Source of the DNA: Bryobacterales bacterium
GTDB lineage: Bacteria > Acidobacteriota > Terriglobia > Bryobacterales > Bryobacteraceae
DNA length: 30,490 nucleotides
Direction: 5' to 3'
NCBI GenBank assembly: GCA_016789785.1
Contig: JAEUQE010000093.1
Coordinates: 1 to 30,490, forward strand
Under the pieces are notes generated by a model. It saw only the letters and a list, made by a program, of their open reading frames with translations, was not told where the DNA came from and searched no databases. Every line of letters starts with the position of its first letter. The stretch's first letter is position 1. The translations under genes and the position numbers were made by a program. Below, one piece after another: positions 16,593 to 26,020 of this stretch.

Positions 16593-19391
16593 ATGGCCAT
16601 CCTTCCTGATCCGAATTCGCCCGAGAGCCCGAATGTGTCCCGCGGCCCCGCGGATACGCAATGGCAGAAGATCGAGGAGCTTTTTGCCGCCGCCGTCGAG
16701 CTTCCGGATGCCGAACGGCGTGCGTTCGTCGACCGTGAGACGGCGGGCAACCCCGGACTTCGGGCGCAACTCGAAGAACTCCTGGCGCATGCCGGCGATG
16801 CACCCTCGCGGATCGCGCAGACCATTGAAGCGGTGGCACAGAGCGCGGCGCCTGACACATGGGCCGGGCAACGGTTCGGCCCCTACCGGCTGATTCGCGA
16901 GATTGGCCGCGGCGGCATGGGCATGGTGTTCGAAGCCGAGCGCGATGACGCCGAGTACCGCAAGCGGGTGGCGCTCAAAATTGGAAGGAACTGGCAGGAC
17001 ACGGAGTTTCTCCGCCAGCAGTTTCTCCGCGAACGTCAGATCCTGGCGGAACTTGAGCATCCGATTATCGCGCGCCTGTTGGATGGCGGCACCGAACAGG
17101 GGCTTCCCTACTTCGCCATGGAGTTCGTGGAGGGGATGCCGATCAACCGGTATTGCACGGAGAACAGCATTCCGCTCAGGCAGAAGATCGCGATTTTCCG
17201 CCAAGTGTGCGCGGCCATTGACTACGCGCACTCGCACCTCATCGTGCATCGGGATCTGAAGCCGAACAACATCCTGGTTGGCGCGGACGGTACGCCGAAG
17301 GTGCTCGACTTCGGGATCGCGAAACTGCTGGACAGCTCTGGCGACGGGAGCCTGACGACGGGTGCCATGTTGTGGACACCGGACTACGCGAGCCCCGAAC
17401 AGGTGCGCGGACACAGCGTCACCACGCGCAGTGACGTGTACTCGCTGGGGCTGATCCTCTACGAGTTGCTTTGCGGAGAGAAGGCGCAGATTGCCGACAC
17501 GTCATCGCCGCTGGCGCTGGACAAGTCCATCTGCGAGGTCGAGCCGGAAGCTCCGAGTGCGCGGGTGAAGGCGCGTAGCGAGCGTTCGGCTGCGGCGCAG
17601 CTTGAGGGCGATCTCGACATGATCACGACGAAAGCGATTCGCAAAGACCCTCATCAGCGTTACGAGTCAGTGGCCGCACTCAGTGAGGATCTGCGCCGCT
17701 ATCTGGAAGCGGAGCCGATTCGGGCGCGCCCATCGACGGGTCTGTACCGCTTCGGGAGGTTTGTGAAGCGCAACCGCTTGTCTCTGACAGCGGCGGTTCT
17801 AGTGACCGCGAGCATTTTGGGTGGCGCGGGAGTGGCGATTGCGCAGGCGCGGCTCGCCGAGCGCCGGTTCGATCAGGTGCGGAAGCTCGCCACGACCTTC
17901 CTGTTCGACTTCCACGACAAGATCAAGGATCTGCAGGGATCGACCGAGGCGCGGCAGTTTGTCCTCTCGACGGCGACCACGTATCTCGACTCGCTCTCGC
18001 GCGATGCCGGAAACGACACGCAACTGCTGATGGAGTTGACTGCCGGGTATCAGCGCCTTGCTTCGGTGCAAGGGGATCCTGGCGTGGCGAGTCTCGGACG
18101 CTCGAAGGAAGCGCTTGCGGACTACACCAAGGCGACCGAACTTGCGGAGCGGGTGTTGCGGCGCGAGCCATCGAATCCTGCGGCGCTACGAGCACTGGTG
18201 GAGACCCTTGCCAATCGAAGTGAGATCGAGTTGCTTGTCACAGGCAACTACGAAGCGGGCTTGGAGTCGCTACGAAAAGGCACAGCGTACTCGGCGAGAC
18301 TGCTTGCATCCGGAGGATCCGATCCGAAGGTTCTGATGGCGGATCATCGCTTCAAGGAGCGTCTTGCGGACAGCATCGCGCAGCAAAAACCCAAGGAGGC
18401 AATTCCGCACTACGAGAGTGCGCTCGCCAGTGCGGAAGCGGTGTTTGCGCATTCCAAGGAACCGAAAGACCGTCTTCTGCTGGCGACAACGTATCTCCGT
18501 TTGTCGCGCGCGCACCGGACGCTGGGCAATTCGGCGCGAACGGCGGCAATGCTCGACAAAGGCCTGCTGGAGGTGGAGCAGCTTCAGAAAGCGAAGCCGG
18601 ATCACGCACCCGCGAGCCAGATCCTCACGACGCTGCTGATGGATCTTGGGGCCATTCACGGCATGCCATCACAATTTCATCTCAATCAACCGCGCAAAGC
18701 GATCGAGTATCTCAAGCGGGCCGAGACGATCATCGAGAAGTCCGTCGCGAGAGACCCAAAGAACAGCACCGCGCAGCAGACGCGGATCATCCTCTGGATT
18801 CGCATGGCTGAAGTGATGCGCGCGCTGGATGCGGCCGAGTCCATTCGGTATGGACGGAACGCGCTGGCGGGGATCGATCAACTCATCGCGGGGAGTGCTC
18901 CCAACTTTCGCCTCGAACGCATACGGCAGAATGCAGTCATCGCCCTCGCGCAATCCTACCGGGACGGCGGCCAGCCCGCCAACGTTCTGGCAACCTATGA
19001 CAGGCCACTTCCGAAGGGCGAAGACCTGCTCGCAAAGAACGCCTCGGATCTTGGTGGCATCGAAGGCCTCCTGCAGGACCGCTTGACGTTGGGCCAGGCG
19101 TACACCGGCCTGAAGGACTTGGAGAAGGCCGAAGCGAGCTTGCACGAAGTGGGCAAACTTGTGCGTACGCTGCGAGAACGAATGCCCGAAGATCTCTTCT
19201 TCCTTCGCGACGAAGCGGAGTACTTCGAAGCGCTCGGCGACCTGGCGCTTGCGCGTGGCGATCGCGCGGGTGCGGCGGATCAGTATCGCAAGGCGTCGGA
19301 GTCTTGGAAGCAGTGGGTGAAACTCGCGGTCGCGGGGCCTTACACGAACATGCATCACGCGCGTTTGGAGGGAAAGCTCGGCAAGCTGTAG
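16593..19391 (+). CDS. Ser/Thr protein kinase with TPR-like sensor part
   Basis: 932 residues. The ATG lies 3 bp after the sigma-factor stop. An N-terminal helical region (about 20-85) precedes a complete Hanks-type kinase domain (about 98-370): glycine loop GRGGMG (105-110), VALK lysine Lys129, HRDLKPNN (219-226), DFG (239-241), ASPE (266-269) and DVYSLG. One transmembrane helix (about 397-416) is followed by about 515 residues of alpha-helical, TPR-like repeats predicted outside the cytoplasm, which suggests a sensor. All catalytic residues are present, so it should be active. With the sigma factor it forms a two-gene signalling unit; the sigma factor is a plausible phosphorylation target. 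Confidence 0.9.
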   Translation: MAILPDPNSPESPNVSRGPADTQWQKIEELFAAAVELPDAERRAFVDRETAGNPGLRAQLEELLAHAGDAPSRIAQTIEAVAQSAAPDTWAGQRFGPYRLIREIGRGGMGMVFEAERDDAEYRKRVALKIGRNWQDTEFLRQQFLRERQILAELEHPIIARLLDGGTEQGLPYFAMEFVEGMPINRYCTENSIPLRQKIAIFRQVCAAIDYAHSHLIVHRDLKPNNILVGADGTPKVLDFGIAKLLDSSGDGSLTTGAMLWTPDYASPEQVRGHSVTTRSDVYSLGLILYELLCGEKAQIADTSSPLALDKSICEVEPEAPSARVKARSERSAAAQLEGDLDMITTKAIRKDPHQRYESVAALSEDLRRYLEAEPIRARPSTGLYRFGRFVKRNRLSLTAAVLVTASILGGAGVAIAQARLAERRFDQVRKLATTFLFDFHDKIKDLQGSTEARQFVLSTATTYLDSLSRDAGNDTQLLMELTAGYQRLASVQGDPGVASLGRSKEALADYTKATELAERVLRREPSNPAALRALVETLANRSEIELLVTGNYEAGLESLRKGTAYSARLLASGGSDPKVLMADHRFKERLADSIAQQKPKEAIPHYESALASAEAVFAHSKEPKDRLLLATTYLRLSRAHRTLGNSARTAAMLDKGLLEVEQLQKAKPDHAPASQILTTLLMDLGAIHGMPSQFHLNQPRKAIEYLKRAETIIEKSVARDPKNSTAQQTRIILWIRMAEVMRALDAAESIRYGRNALAGIDQLIAGSAPNFRLERIRQNAVIALAQSYRDGGQPANVLATYDRPLPKGEDLLAKNASDLGGIEGLLQDRLTLGQAYTGLKDLEKAEASLHEVGKLVRTLRERMPEDLFFLRDEAEYFEALGDLALARGDRAGAADQYRKASESWKQWVKLAVAGPYTNMHHARLEGKLGKL

Positions 19392-19397
19392 CGTGGC

Positions 19398-19428
19398 AAC
19401 CCAAGCGTTTTGGGGCTTGGTTCGGTTT
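19398..19428 (+). terminator. Possible terminator after the kinase gene
   Basis: Seven bases after the kinase stop, AACC(C)AAGC (19398-19406) can pair with GCTTGGTT (19415-19422), with one bulged C and loop GTTTTGGG. It is followed by CGGTTTC. Position and stem fit an intrinsic terminator, but the T-tract is weak. Confidence 0.4.
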
Positions 19429-19429
19429 C

Positions 19430-19650
19430 GATTGAATGCCCACTGCCGGGCCTCCTCTGCCGCAATAAGCGAAAGAGCAGGTCCATCGTCGAAGCTGGCA
19501 TGTCGGCGAACCGTAGAAACCGTCGTAATTCCACGGGAAGTCCATCTCCCTCGGCAGGTCTTCTTCGATGGTCTTGCGTACGCGTGCATGGAGAAACTCG
19601 GCGTGCGGCGTTTGCATCGAGGTACCGGTAGAAACCTCCCGTCTCGGCGT
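19430..19650 (-). pseudogene. Frameshifted remnant, Fic C-terminus-like
   Basis: No single frame is intact, but coherent protein-like pieces appear in two minus-strand frames: GGFYRYL, then in another frame TPHAEFLHARVRKTIEEDLP and REMDFPWNYDGFYG, then back in the first frame DMPASTMDLLFRLLRQ. Read together they resemble the C-terminal helices of Fic-family proteins as I remember them (LPRE-hydrophobic, DMPxRxxDLLFRFLRQN). At least two frameshifts are needed, so it is inactive. It directly follows a truncated acetyltransferase fragment. The Fic identity is tentative; that this is decayed coding DNA is more secure. Confidence 0.4.
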
Positions 19651-19709
19651 GGCGCTGGTAAGGTGGGCATAGCGGCCCTTGGGCGTGGCGAGGTTGATTC
19701 CGGCAGACT

Positions 19710-19910
19710 CTCGCCGCCGCCGAACTCAATGACGTAAACGTGGACTGGCTCCCTCCCATCAATTCCAGGTCCGTACTTCGCCTCCAGGCTCTCAAGGTCA
19801 AAGGGCTCATTCCACCAGACCGACACGTGCGGAGCGGCGAGCCACTTCCGAAGCAGTAAGAAGTCGGGCCGGCCAAGCGGGCGGAAGAAGAGTACTCGGT
19901 TGTGTTCCAC
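19710..19910 (-). pseudogene. Truncated GNAT acetyltransferase, AAC(6')-like
   Basis: From the GTG at 19910, about 67 residues read as the start of an aminoglycoside 6'-N-acetyltransferase-like GNAT protein: RVLFFRPLGRPDFLLLRKWL, then PHVSVWWNEP, LEAKYGPGIDGREPVHVYVI and EFGG. After EFGGGE the family pattern (a GLIQ-type strand and the acetyl-CoA loop) is lost and the frame becomes low-complexity. The acetyl-CoA site is absent, so this is a 5' fragment rather than a working enzyme. It abuts the Fic-like remnant, suggesting decay or a recombination scar between two accessory genes. Confidence 0.6.
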
Positions 19911-20004
19911 GGAAGGCGCCTATGGAGATGTTCCTCGATTTGTCTTGCGACTTCAAACTTTGCGGCGCAGAGCCGCGTGCTATTGGATCTCGAACACTAT
20001 CCCC

Positions 20005-20033
20005 TTGCATCCGGCCGCGAACTCCCGTATGCT
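20005..20033 (+). promoter_or_regulatory. Possible sigma-70-type promoter of second TonB gene
   Basis: TTGCAT (20005-20010) and TATGCT (20028-20033) are separated by exactly 17 bp and lie about 64 bp before the receptor ATG. The matches to TTGACA and TATAAT are partial (3/6 and 4/6), so the call rests mainly on spacing and position. Confidence 0.35.
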
Positions 20034-20096
20034 TCCCGGAACTGGAATCTCCCTGATCGAAACAATCCAGCGATTCTTGGACCGAAGAGGGATGAG

Positions 20097-23000
20097 ATGC
20101 GTTTCCTTTGGATCACTCTGTTTGCCCTTTCCGCTTTCGCACAGGACTATCGAGCAAAGCTGCAAGGCATCGTCACCGATTCCTCCGACGCCGCAGTGGC
20201 CGGCGCGAAGATCACCATCCGCAACCTTGGGACCGGCGTAACGGCGGCGCGCGAGAGCGGCGCCAATGGTACGTATCTGTTCGATAGCGTGGAGCCCGGC
20301 ACCTACGTCGTCACCGCGGAACTGCAAGGTTTCTCCAAGCAGGTTCGCGAAGGCGTGCTGGTGCAGACGCGCGCCGACGTGACTGTCGACTTTCGATTGC
20401 AGCCCGGTGCGGTCGTGGAAGCAATCACCGTGAACGCGCAATCGGTGGCACTGCAGTTCAACACATCGACTCGGGAGCTCACCGTCGATCGCAAGATGCT
20501 GATGGATCTGCCAGTGAAAGCGCGGAATCCTTTCACTCTGGCGCTGCTCGATCCGGCGGTAGTGAATCGCTACACGGCGGAGCGCAATCCGTTCTTCATG
20601 TGGTCCTCATCGTCGATGGATGTCGGCGGCAACACGTCGCGCAAGAATGATCTTCTGCTGGATGGCGCGCCGATTCAGATCGGTCCGAAGGGCTCCTACT
20701 CACCGCCGATGGACGCCGTGCAGGAGTTCAGTGTGCAACAGAACTCAGTGGATGCGGAGTTTGGCCACTCGGCGGGCGGGATTCTATCGGTGGCGATGAA
20801 GTCGGGCACCAATGAGATTCATGGCACCGGATACTACTTCGGCCGCAACCCCGCGTTCAACGCAATGCAGAACCCGATCACGCGGACGAAGAACTTCATC
20901 CGGAATCACATCTGGGGCGGCACTGTTGGCGGCCCCATCCGGAAGAACAAGCTATTCACGTTCACCAGCTATGAAGGATGGAGGACCAAAGAGCCGCGGG
21001 ACACGTTGCGCACGGTGCCAACCGACCTGGAGCGCACCGGCAACTTCTCGCGGTCGTTGAATCGCGCCGGGGGCCAGCGAACGATCTTCGATCCCGTGAC
21101 AACCGTGCTCAACGTCGCGACCAATTCGGCAACACGGCAGCCATTTGGCGGCAACATGATCCCCGCAAGCCGCATCGATCCCACGGCGCGCCGCATCATG
21201 CAGGACTTCTGGGGGCCGAACAATGCCGGTGACGATCTCTCCGGGTCCAACAACTTCAAAGCTTCCTATGCATGGCCGATGAAGAACTGGAACTTCTCGA
21301 ATCGCACGGACTGGAACGTCAGCGACCGTCTTAAGGTTTTCGGTCGTTACTCGCGGTTCAAGACCGTGCTCGATCAGGAGAACTACACGCCGAACAACTC
21401 CCGCGCAATGCCGAATGACAACGGCGGAATCATGAACTCGCGCAACTTTGCGGGCGACGCGGTGTATCAGATCTCGCCGGGCACGATTCTCAATCTGCGC
21501 GGCAGCTTCGCTTCGCTGGAGGATGATTACTCCGCGCCTGCCAGTGCGGTTGGAGAACAGGGTCTTGCGGAGTTCTGGCCCAACAATCCGTGGTATCAGC
21601 CTTACGTGAAAGGCATGCCGCTGATCTATTATCCCTACATCGGAATTGTTGGCCAGACGACTGCGGGCTACGGCAAGAGCAGCTACTGGTATCAGCGCCC
21701 GCGGCACTGGTCGTTCTCGGGCAAAGCCTCGCAGGCCCGCGGCGCTCACTACTTCAAGTACGGCGCGGAGTACCGCTATCACGTCGGCACGGGCACGTAT
21801 CCGAACCTGATGAACTTCAACTTCTATCCGGACATGACAGCGGAGTCGTACATCCGGCCCGACACGGCACGGTTTGGCGATGCGCACGCCTCGTTTCTGT
21901 TGGGAGCGATTGATCAGCGCTCCGATGCGACGGGCGTGCCGTTTCAAACGCAGCGCATTCCCTACATCGGCTTGTTCGTGCACGACGATTGGAAGATCAC
22001 GCGCCGCCTCACGCTGAACATCGGCCTGCGGTATGAATACGAAGCCGCCCCGTATGACGATGAGAACATCTTCTCGCGCTACCTCGATCTGTCAGCGCCC
22101 AACCGCGCGATGCAGGCCAATGCGCCTCGCATCCCCGCGGATCTGCTGGCGCTGTCGCAACCGAAGTTCAACGGCGCTTGGATTTTCACGGACAACAACA
22201 ATCGCCGTGCCTGGCCAGTGCAAAGGAAGATTTTCCTGCCGCGCATCGGCGGCGCTTATCGCGTGAACGACAAGACCGCGCTCAATATTGGCTTCGCGCG
22301 CTATGCGGCGCCGGTTGCCTCGATCGCGAACACACTGGGGCGTTGCACGTGGTGCACAGGCTTCACACAGACCTCGAACCCGCTGCCCTATGTCGAAGGC
22401 CGGCCACAAGCCGCGCTCTCGAATCCGTTCCCTGCGAGCAACCCGCTGCAGTTGCCGATCGGCAACACCCTCGGCGCGTACACGAACGTCGGCAACTCGG
22501 CCAATTGGGCCGATCAGAACTACCGTGCGCAGATCAACGACCGTTTCAATCTGACAATCATGCGCGAGATCCCCGGCCAGTTCAAGATCGATGCCACATG
22601 GTTCGTGAACATCGGCCGCTACGTGCAGCATGGTGACCTTATGAATATGGCCGATCCGAACCTGAGCTACACGTACAAGGCGCAGCTTTCGCAGAATGTG
22701 GCCAATCCTTTCTACAACTACCTCACGCGCGAGGTGTTTCCGGGCGTGCTGCGCAATCAGCCCAACGTGACGCGAGGCAGTTTGCTGCGGCCCTATCCAC
22801 ACTACGGAACGCTTACCGTGGACAATGTATCCAACTGGCGCAACCGCTATCAGGCATTGCAACTGCGCGCGCAGCGCACCTACTCGGCGGGCGCGAGCGT
22901 GCTGGTCGCCTACAACTACAATCAGGAACGGCAGGAAGCGTACTTCAACGACATCCAGCAATACGTGCAGCAGGTGTTCTGGCTGGGCTCGAACAATGCG

Positions 23001-23507
23001 CGGCACCGGCTAACGGTGGCCGGCGTGTATGATTTTCCAGTTGGCAAAGGAAGAGCGCTGGGTTCGACCATGCACCCTGTGGCGAACGCGATCATCGGGG
23101 GCTGGCAGATCTCCGGTATCTACACTTACCGTTCCGGCGAGTTCATCCGCTTCGGGCAGCTTGATGTGGTGGGTGATCCGAAGATCGACAATCCCGGTCC
23201 GAGCCGCTGGTTCAACACCGACGCATTCCGGCTGGCGGAGGCATTCACGCCACGCACGAATCCGTATCAGTATCCGGGCGTCACGGGGCCACGATTCTGG
23301 AATGTGGACGGCACGCTGTCGAAGTTCTTCCCGATCAAGGAGGCCTACAAATTGGAGTTGCGTCTGGAAGCCTACAACCTGACCAATTCACTGATGTGGG
23401 CCAATCCGGTGACGGCCGTCGCGAATCCGTTGTTCGGGCGATCGACGGCCCAGGCAGTGGGAAACCGTGGCCGCGAGATCCAGTACACGCTGCGCTTCCA
23501 GTTCTGA
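20097..23507 (+). CDS. Oar-like TonB-dependent receptor (second)
   Basis: 1136 residues. The ATG at 20097 has GAGG 8 nt upstream and starts a short Sec signal (FLWITLFALSAFAQ). The longer frame to 19902 has no signal and crosses the promoter. It has the same build as the first receptor: a carboxypeptidase-regulatory-like domain (about 20-105, KLQGIVTDSSDAAVAGAKI), a plug (DLPVKARNPFTLALLDPAV, then GGILSVAMKSGTNEIHGTG) and a barrel ending in Phe (LRFQF). It is divergent enough from the first receptor to suggest another ligand. It stands alone and converges on the amine dehydrogenase cluster. A role in amine use is possible but not supported by operon structure. Confidence 0.9.
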   Translation: MRFLWITLFALSAFAQDYRAKLQGIVTDSSDAAVAGAKITIRNLGTGVTAARESGANGTYLFDSVEPGTYVVTAELQGFSKQVREGVLVQTRADVTVDFRLQPGAVVEAITVNAQSVALQFNTSTRELTVDRKMLMDLPVKARNPFTLALLDPAVVNRYTAERNPFFMWSSSSMDVGGNTSRKNDLLLDGAPIQIGPKGSYSPPMDAVQEFSVQQNSVDAEFGHSAGGILSVAMKSGTNEIHGTGYYFGRNPAFNAMQNPITRTKNFIRNHIWGGTVGGPIRKNKLFTFTSYEGWRTKEPRDTLRTVPTDLERTGNFSRSLNRAGGQRTIFDPVTTVLNVATNSATRQPFGGNMIPASRIDPTARRIMQDFWGPNNAGDDLSGSNNFKASYAWPMKNWNFSNRTDWNVSDRLKVFGRYSRFKTVLDQENYTPNNSRAMPNDNGGIMNSRNFAGDAVYQISPGTILNLRGSFASLEDDYSAPASAVGEQGLAEFWPNNPWYQPYVKGMPLIYYPYIGIVGQTTAGYGKSSYWYQRPRHWSFSGKASQARGAHYFKYGAEYRYHVGTGTYPNLMNFNFYPDMTAESYIRPDTARFGDAHASFLLGAIDQRSDATGVPFQTQRIPYIGLFVHDDWKITRRLTLNIGLRYEYEAAPYDDENIFSRYLDLSAPNRAMQANAPRIPADLLALSQPKFNGAWIFTDNNNRRAWPVQRKIFLPRIGGAYRVNDKTALNIGFARYAAPVASIANTLGRCTWCTGFTQTSNPLPYVEGRPQAALSNPFPASNPLQLPIGNTLGAYTNVGNSANWADQNYRAQINDRFNLTIMREIPGQFKIDATWFVNIGRYVQHGDLMNMADPNLSYTYKAQLSQNVANPFYNYLTREVFPGVLRNQPNVTRGSLLRPYPHYGTLTVDNVSNWRNRYQALQLRAQRTYSAGASVLVAYNYNQERQEAYFNDIQQYVQQVFWLGSNNARHRLTVAGVYDFPVGKGRALGSTMHPVANAIIGGWQISGIYTYRSGEFIRFGQLDVVGDPKIDNPGPSRWFNTDAFRLAEAFTPRTNPYQYPGVTGPRFWNVDGTLSKFFPIKEAYKLELRLEAYNLTNSLMWANPVTAVANPLFGRSTAQAVGNRGREIQYTLRFQF

Positions 23508-23705
23508 CCGCGAACCGCCTTCGGCGAACAAGCCTTATGTCATGGCTCCAAGGATACTTGGCACGGGAATCTGGAGAGATCTCGCGAACGAAACGTGTTC
23601 AGTCTGGTCTCTCGGCGCCGTAGGCTGAAGCCCTGCGCTACCGTGAGTTGCGGGGCGCCAAAGGGCAGCCTGATGAGTATCGGGCTGTAGCCGGGAGGGT
23701 GGCGG

Positions 23706-23743
23706 GCGGCCCGAAACAATTGTTGCTCTGATTGTTTCGCCGC
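23706..23743. terminator. Hairpin between convergent genes
   Basis: CGAAACAAT (23712-23720) and ATTGTTTCG (23731-23739) form a perfect 9-bp stem with a 10-nt loop. Flanking GCGG (23706-23709) and CCGC (23740-23743) extend it across a two-base bulge. It lies 13 bp beyond the qhpE stop, between the converging TonB receptor and qhp operon. The position suits a bidirectional terminator, but there is no T-run on either side, so it could instead be an mRNA-stabilising hairpin or a protein site. Confidence 0.45.
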
Positions 23744-23755
23744 TCGTGGGCGGCC

Positions 23756-24292
23756 TTACTCTTGACTGGCGGTGCGGATGAGATGGGCCGTCACGTTGGC
23801 CACGGCGAAACTCACTCCCATTGCGTTCCGGGCGGCAGGCAGGCCTGGCAGTGGCGGAGGGTAAGGAGATGCGCGAAACAATCCGGCCTCGACTTGTTTT
23901 GGCGGCCCCTGGTGGAAGATGGCGGCGCGAACCGCGATCACGCCGCCGCTTCTACCCGGAAAACAGTGTGCTGGAGCGACGATCACCATATCCTTTGGCG
24001 CATGGATGGGGAACTCATCCTCTGAGCCAAGACTTAGATTGACGAAGTCCATCCCGTTGGCGGCGCACCACGTGATCGCCTCGGCGACGCGGGATGCAGG
24101 CGCATCCAACGCATCACCGAAGACCTTCACCGAAAACAATTCGATCTCCGGGGCCTGCGCCAGAATCGCAGCCGCGACAACCGTACCGTGACCAAGCTGA
24201 TCGGAGAACTCCGCACCGCCGCAGAGGTTCACCCCGCCCGCCACATCAAAGGCGATGCCGCTGTCCACCACGGCAACCCGGGGATTCCTCAC
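23756..24292 (-). CDS. qhpE: Subtilisin-like protease QhpE, QHNDH maturation
   Basis: 178 residues from a GTG (24292) overlapping the qhpF stop as GTGA; the longer frame to 24385 is only overlap. This is a minimal S8 protease: Asp10 in AVVDSG, His35 in LGHGT and Ser161 in MGVSF form the triad. It has no signal peptide, so it acts in the cytoplasm. In the characterised QHNDH system this protease removes the leader from the crosslinked gamma subunit. Oddities: the oxyanion-hole Asn, normally in an AAGN-type motif, seems replaced by His109 (VAPAHC), and the Ser motif is GVS rather than GTS. It is the last gene of the cluster. It could be mistaken for a truncated subtilase, but size and context fit QhpE. 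Confidence 0.85.
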   Translation of the reverse strand: MRNPRVAVVDSGIAFDVAGGVNLCGGAEFSDQLGHGTVVAAAILAQAPEIELFSVKVFGDALDAPASRVAEAITWCAANGMDFVNLSLGSEDEFPIHAPKDMVIVAPAHCFPGRSGGVIAVRAAIFHQGPPKQVEAGLFRASPYPPPLPGLPAARNAMGVSFAVANVTAHLIRTASQE

Positions 24293-25986
24293 GCGGCGGG
24301 GCTCTGCTCTCCGGCGGTCGCCGGCCTGCGCAGACCATCGTTGGGATTCGCCGGCTGCGCGATGGTGATCACGCGATCTGCCCACATCATGACTTCGCGC
24401 CGATGCGTGATGACCAGCAACGTCCGGTCCTTTCGAATGCGATCGAGACCCGTGAGCAACAGCCGCTCGCTCTCTGGATCGAGCGCGGAAGTCGGCTCAT
24501 CCAGCAGGATCACGCGGGGGTCGGCGATCAAGGCGCGCGCCAGTGCAAGCCGCTGCTTCTCTCCAGTCGAGAGCGCTAAACCACGTTCGCCCACAACGGT
24601 TTGCAGACCTTCCGGCAAGCGTTGCACGAAGTCAATGATTCCGGCCGTTTCCAGTGCCTCGCGAAGTTCCCCATCCGAGGCATTGGGCCGCGCGAAGCGC
24701 AGGTTCTCACCAATAGTCGAGTGAAAGAAGAACGGCTCCTGGTCCACCCGCGCAATCGCGCGGCGCACGTGATCGAGCCGCAACGTGCGAAGGTCGCGGC
24801 CATCCAGGCGAACAATACCAGCGTCGGGGTCGGCAAAGCGGAGGAGCAAATCGCCAACGGTGGACTTGCCCGCGCCGCTCGGTCCGGTAATCGCCACCGC
24901 TTCACCGGGAGCGACACCGAAACTCAAGCCTTCCAGCACGGGACCGCGCCCAAAAGACACCGCGACATTCTCGAAGCGGATGGATCCCTCCACATCGATA
25001 CGCTCCCTGCCATCCTGAACTTCCACGGGTTCCTGAAACAACGCTGTGACGCGGCGAAGAGACACGCGGGCCGTCGCAAGATTGGCGTACATCGCCATCA
25101 GCGCCTGCACCGGCGCCATCAACTTTGAGTGATACGCGAGGAACGCGGCAAGAGTTCCCAGCGTGATCTCGCGAGTGAGCGTCAGCCAGCCGCCAAAGAG
25201 GAACAGAAGAATGCCGCCAACCGAAAGGATCAGGCCGGGCACCCCACCCATCCAGTAGCTCACTCGCTGCAGCGCCATCAGGGAATCGAGCCACTGCGAA
25301 TTGCGCATGTCGAATCGCGCCGACTCGCGCTCCTGCGCATTGCACGCCGCCACAAGCTGGTTTCCACTCAGACTCTCAATCAGAAAGCTGCCAATGTTGG
25401 CGCTCGACTGCCGCAACTCCGTCGCGTGATGTTCCAACCTCCGGCGGTACCGGTGTAGCGCCCAAAGGCTGGGTGGGATCAGGCTCAGGCTCGCAACCAG
25501 CATGCGCCAGTCGAGTGATGCCATGATCACGAGCGCACCAATCAGGAACAGCACATGGCTGATCCACGCCAGTGCGGTCTCGGCGGCCACTCGCTGCACT
25601 TCGCCCATATCGTTGTTGAGGCGGCTGAGCACCTCGCCCAGCTTCATGCGCGCCCAGAAGCGGGGCCCGAGCTGTTGCAGGTGCCGGTACAGCTCTAGAC
25701 GCATATCGAACAGGATCTCGGCGGAGACCTTCGTGTACCGCAGGCCGCTCCATGCGCCAAGTACATAGCTCGCGAAGGTGAAAACAATCAGAATCCCGCT
25801 TGTTTGAAATAACTTAACGTGATTTTGTTTAAGCAATGCCTCATCCACCAGCGCCTTGGTGAGATACGGAACGGCAAGTGAAACCGCCGTGCTACCGATG
25901 CTCAGAGCCGCCACCCAGGACAGCCGGTGCCAGTACGGTTTGGCGTAATCCCAGAGTGTACGTTCAGCGGCGGGGCGGGACTGCAT
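24289..25986 (-). CDS. qhpF: ABC exporter QhpF for the QHNDH gamma subunit
   Basis: 565 residues, a fused transmembrane-plus-ATPase half-transporter. About six membrane helices span residues 22-300, then a nucleotide-binding domain: Walker A GPSGAGKST (368-376), Q-loop Gln416, signature LSTGE (472-476), Walker B VILLDEP (492-498) and switch His528. All ATPase motifs are intact. In known qhp operons this exporter is required for making active enzyme and is thought to move the crosslinked gamma subunit to the periplasm. It lacks the C39 peptidase domain of many peptide exporters, which fits the presence of a separate protease, QhpE, next door. It starts 34 bp after the qhpB stop. Confidence 0.85.
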   Translation of the reverse strand: MQSRPAAERTLWDYAKPYWHRLSWVAALSIGSTAVSLAVPYLTKALVDEALLKQNHVKLFQTSGILIVFTFASYVLGAWSGLRYTKVSAEILFDMRLELYRHLQQLGPRFWARMKLGEVLSRLNNDMGEVQRVAAETALAWISHVLFLIGALVIMASLDWRMLVASLSLIPPSLWALHRYRRRLEHHATELRQSSANIGSFLIESLSGNQLVAACNAQERESARFDMRNSQWLDSLMALQRVSYWMGGVPGLILSVGGILLFLFGGWLTLTREITLGTLAAFLAYHSKLMAPVQALMAMYANLATARVSLRRVTALFQEPVEVQDGRERIDVEGSIRFENVAVSFGRGPVLEGLSFGVAPGEAVAITGPSGAGKSTVGDLLLRFADPDAGIVRLDGRDLRTLRLDHVRRAIARVDQEPFFFHSTIGENLRFARPNASDGELREALETAGIIDFVQRLPEGLQTVVGERGLALSTGEKQRLALARALIADPRVILLDEPTSALDPESERLLLTGLDRIRKDRTLLVITHRREVMMWADRVITIAQPANPNDGLRRPATAGEQSPAA

Positions 25987-26020
25987 GGGCTGTTGCTGGG
26001 AAGGGATCCATGAGGTTTGC

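Noticed and set aside
15855..17414. Minus-strand open frame of 519 codons across the sigma and kinase genes
   Set aside because: It is antisense to two genes with strong motifs; His/Arg/Leu-rich composition without recognisable domains.
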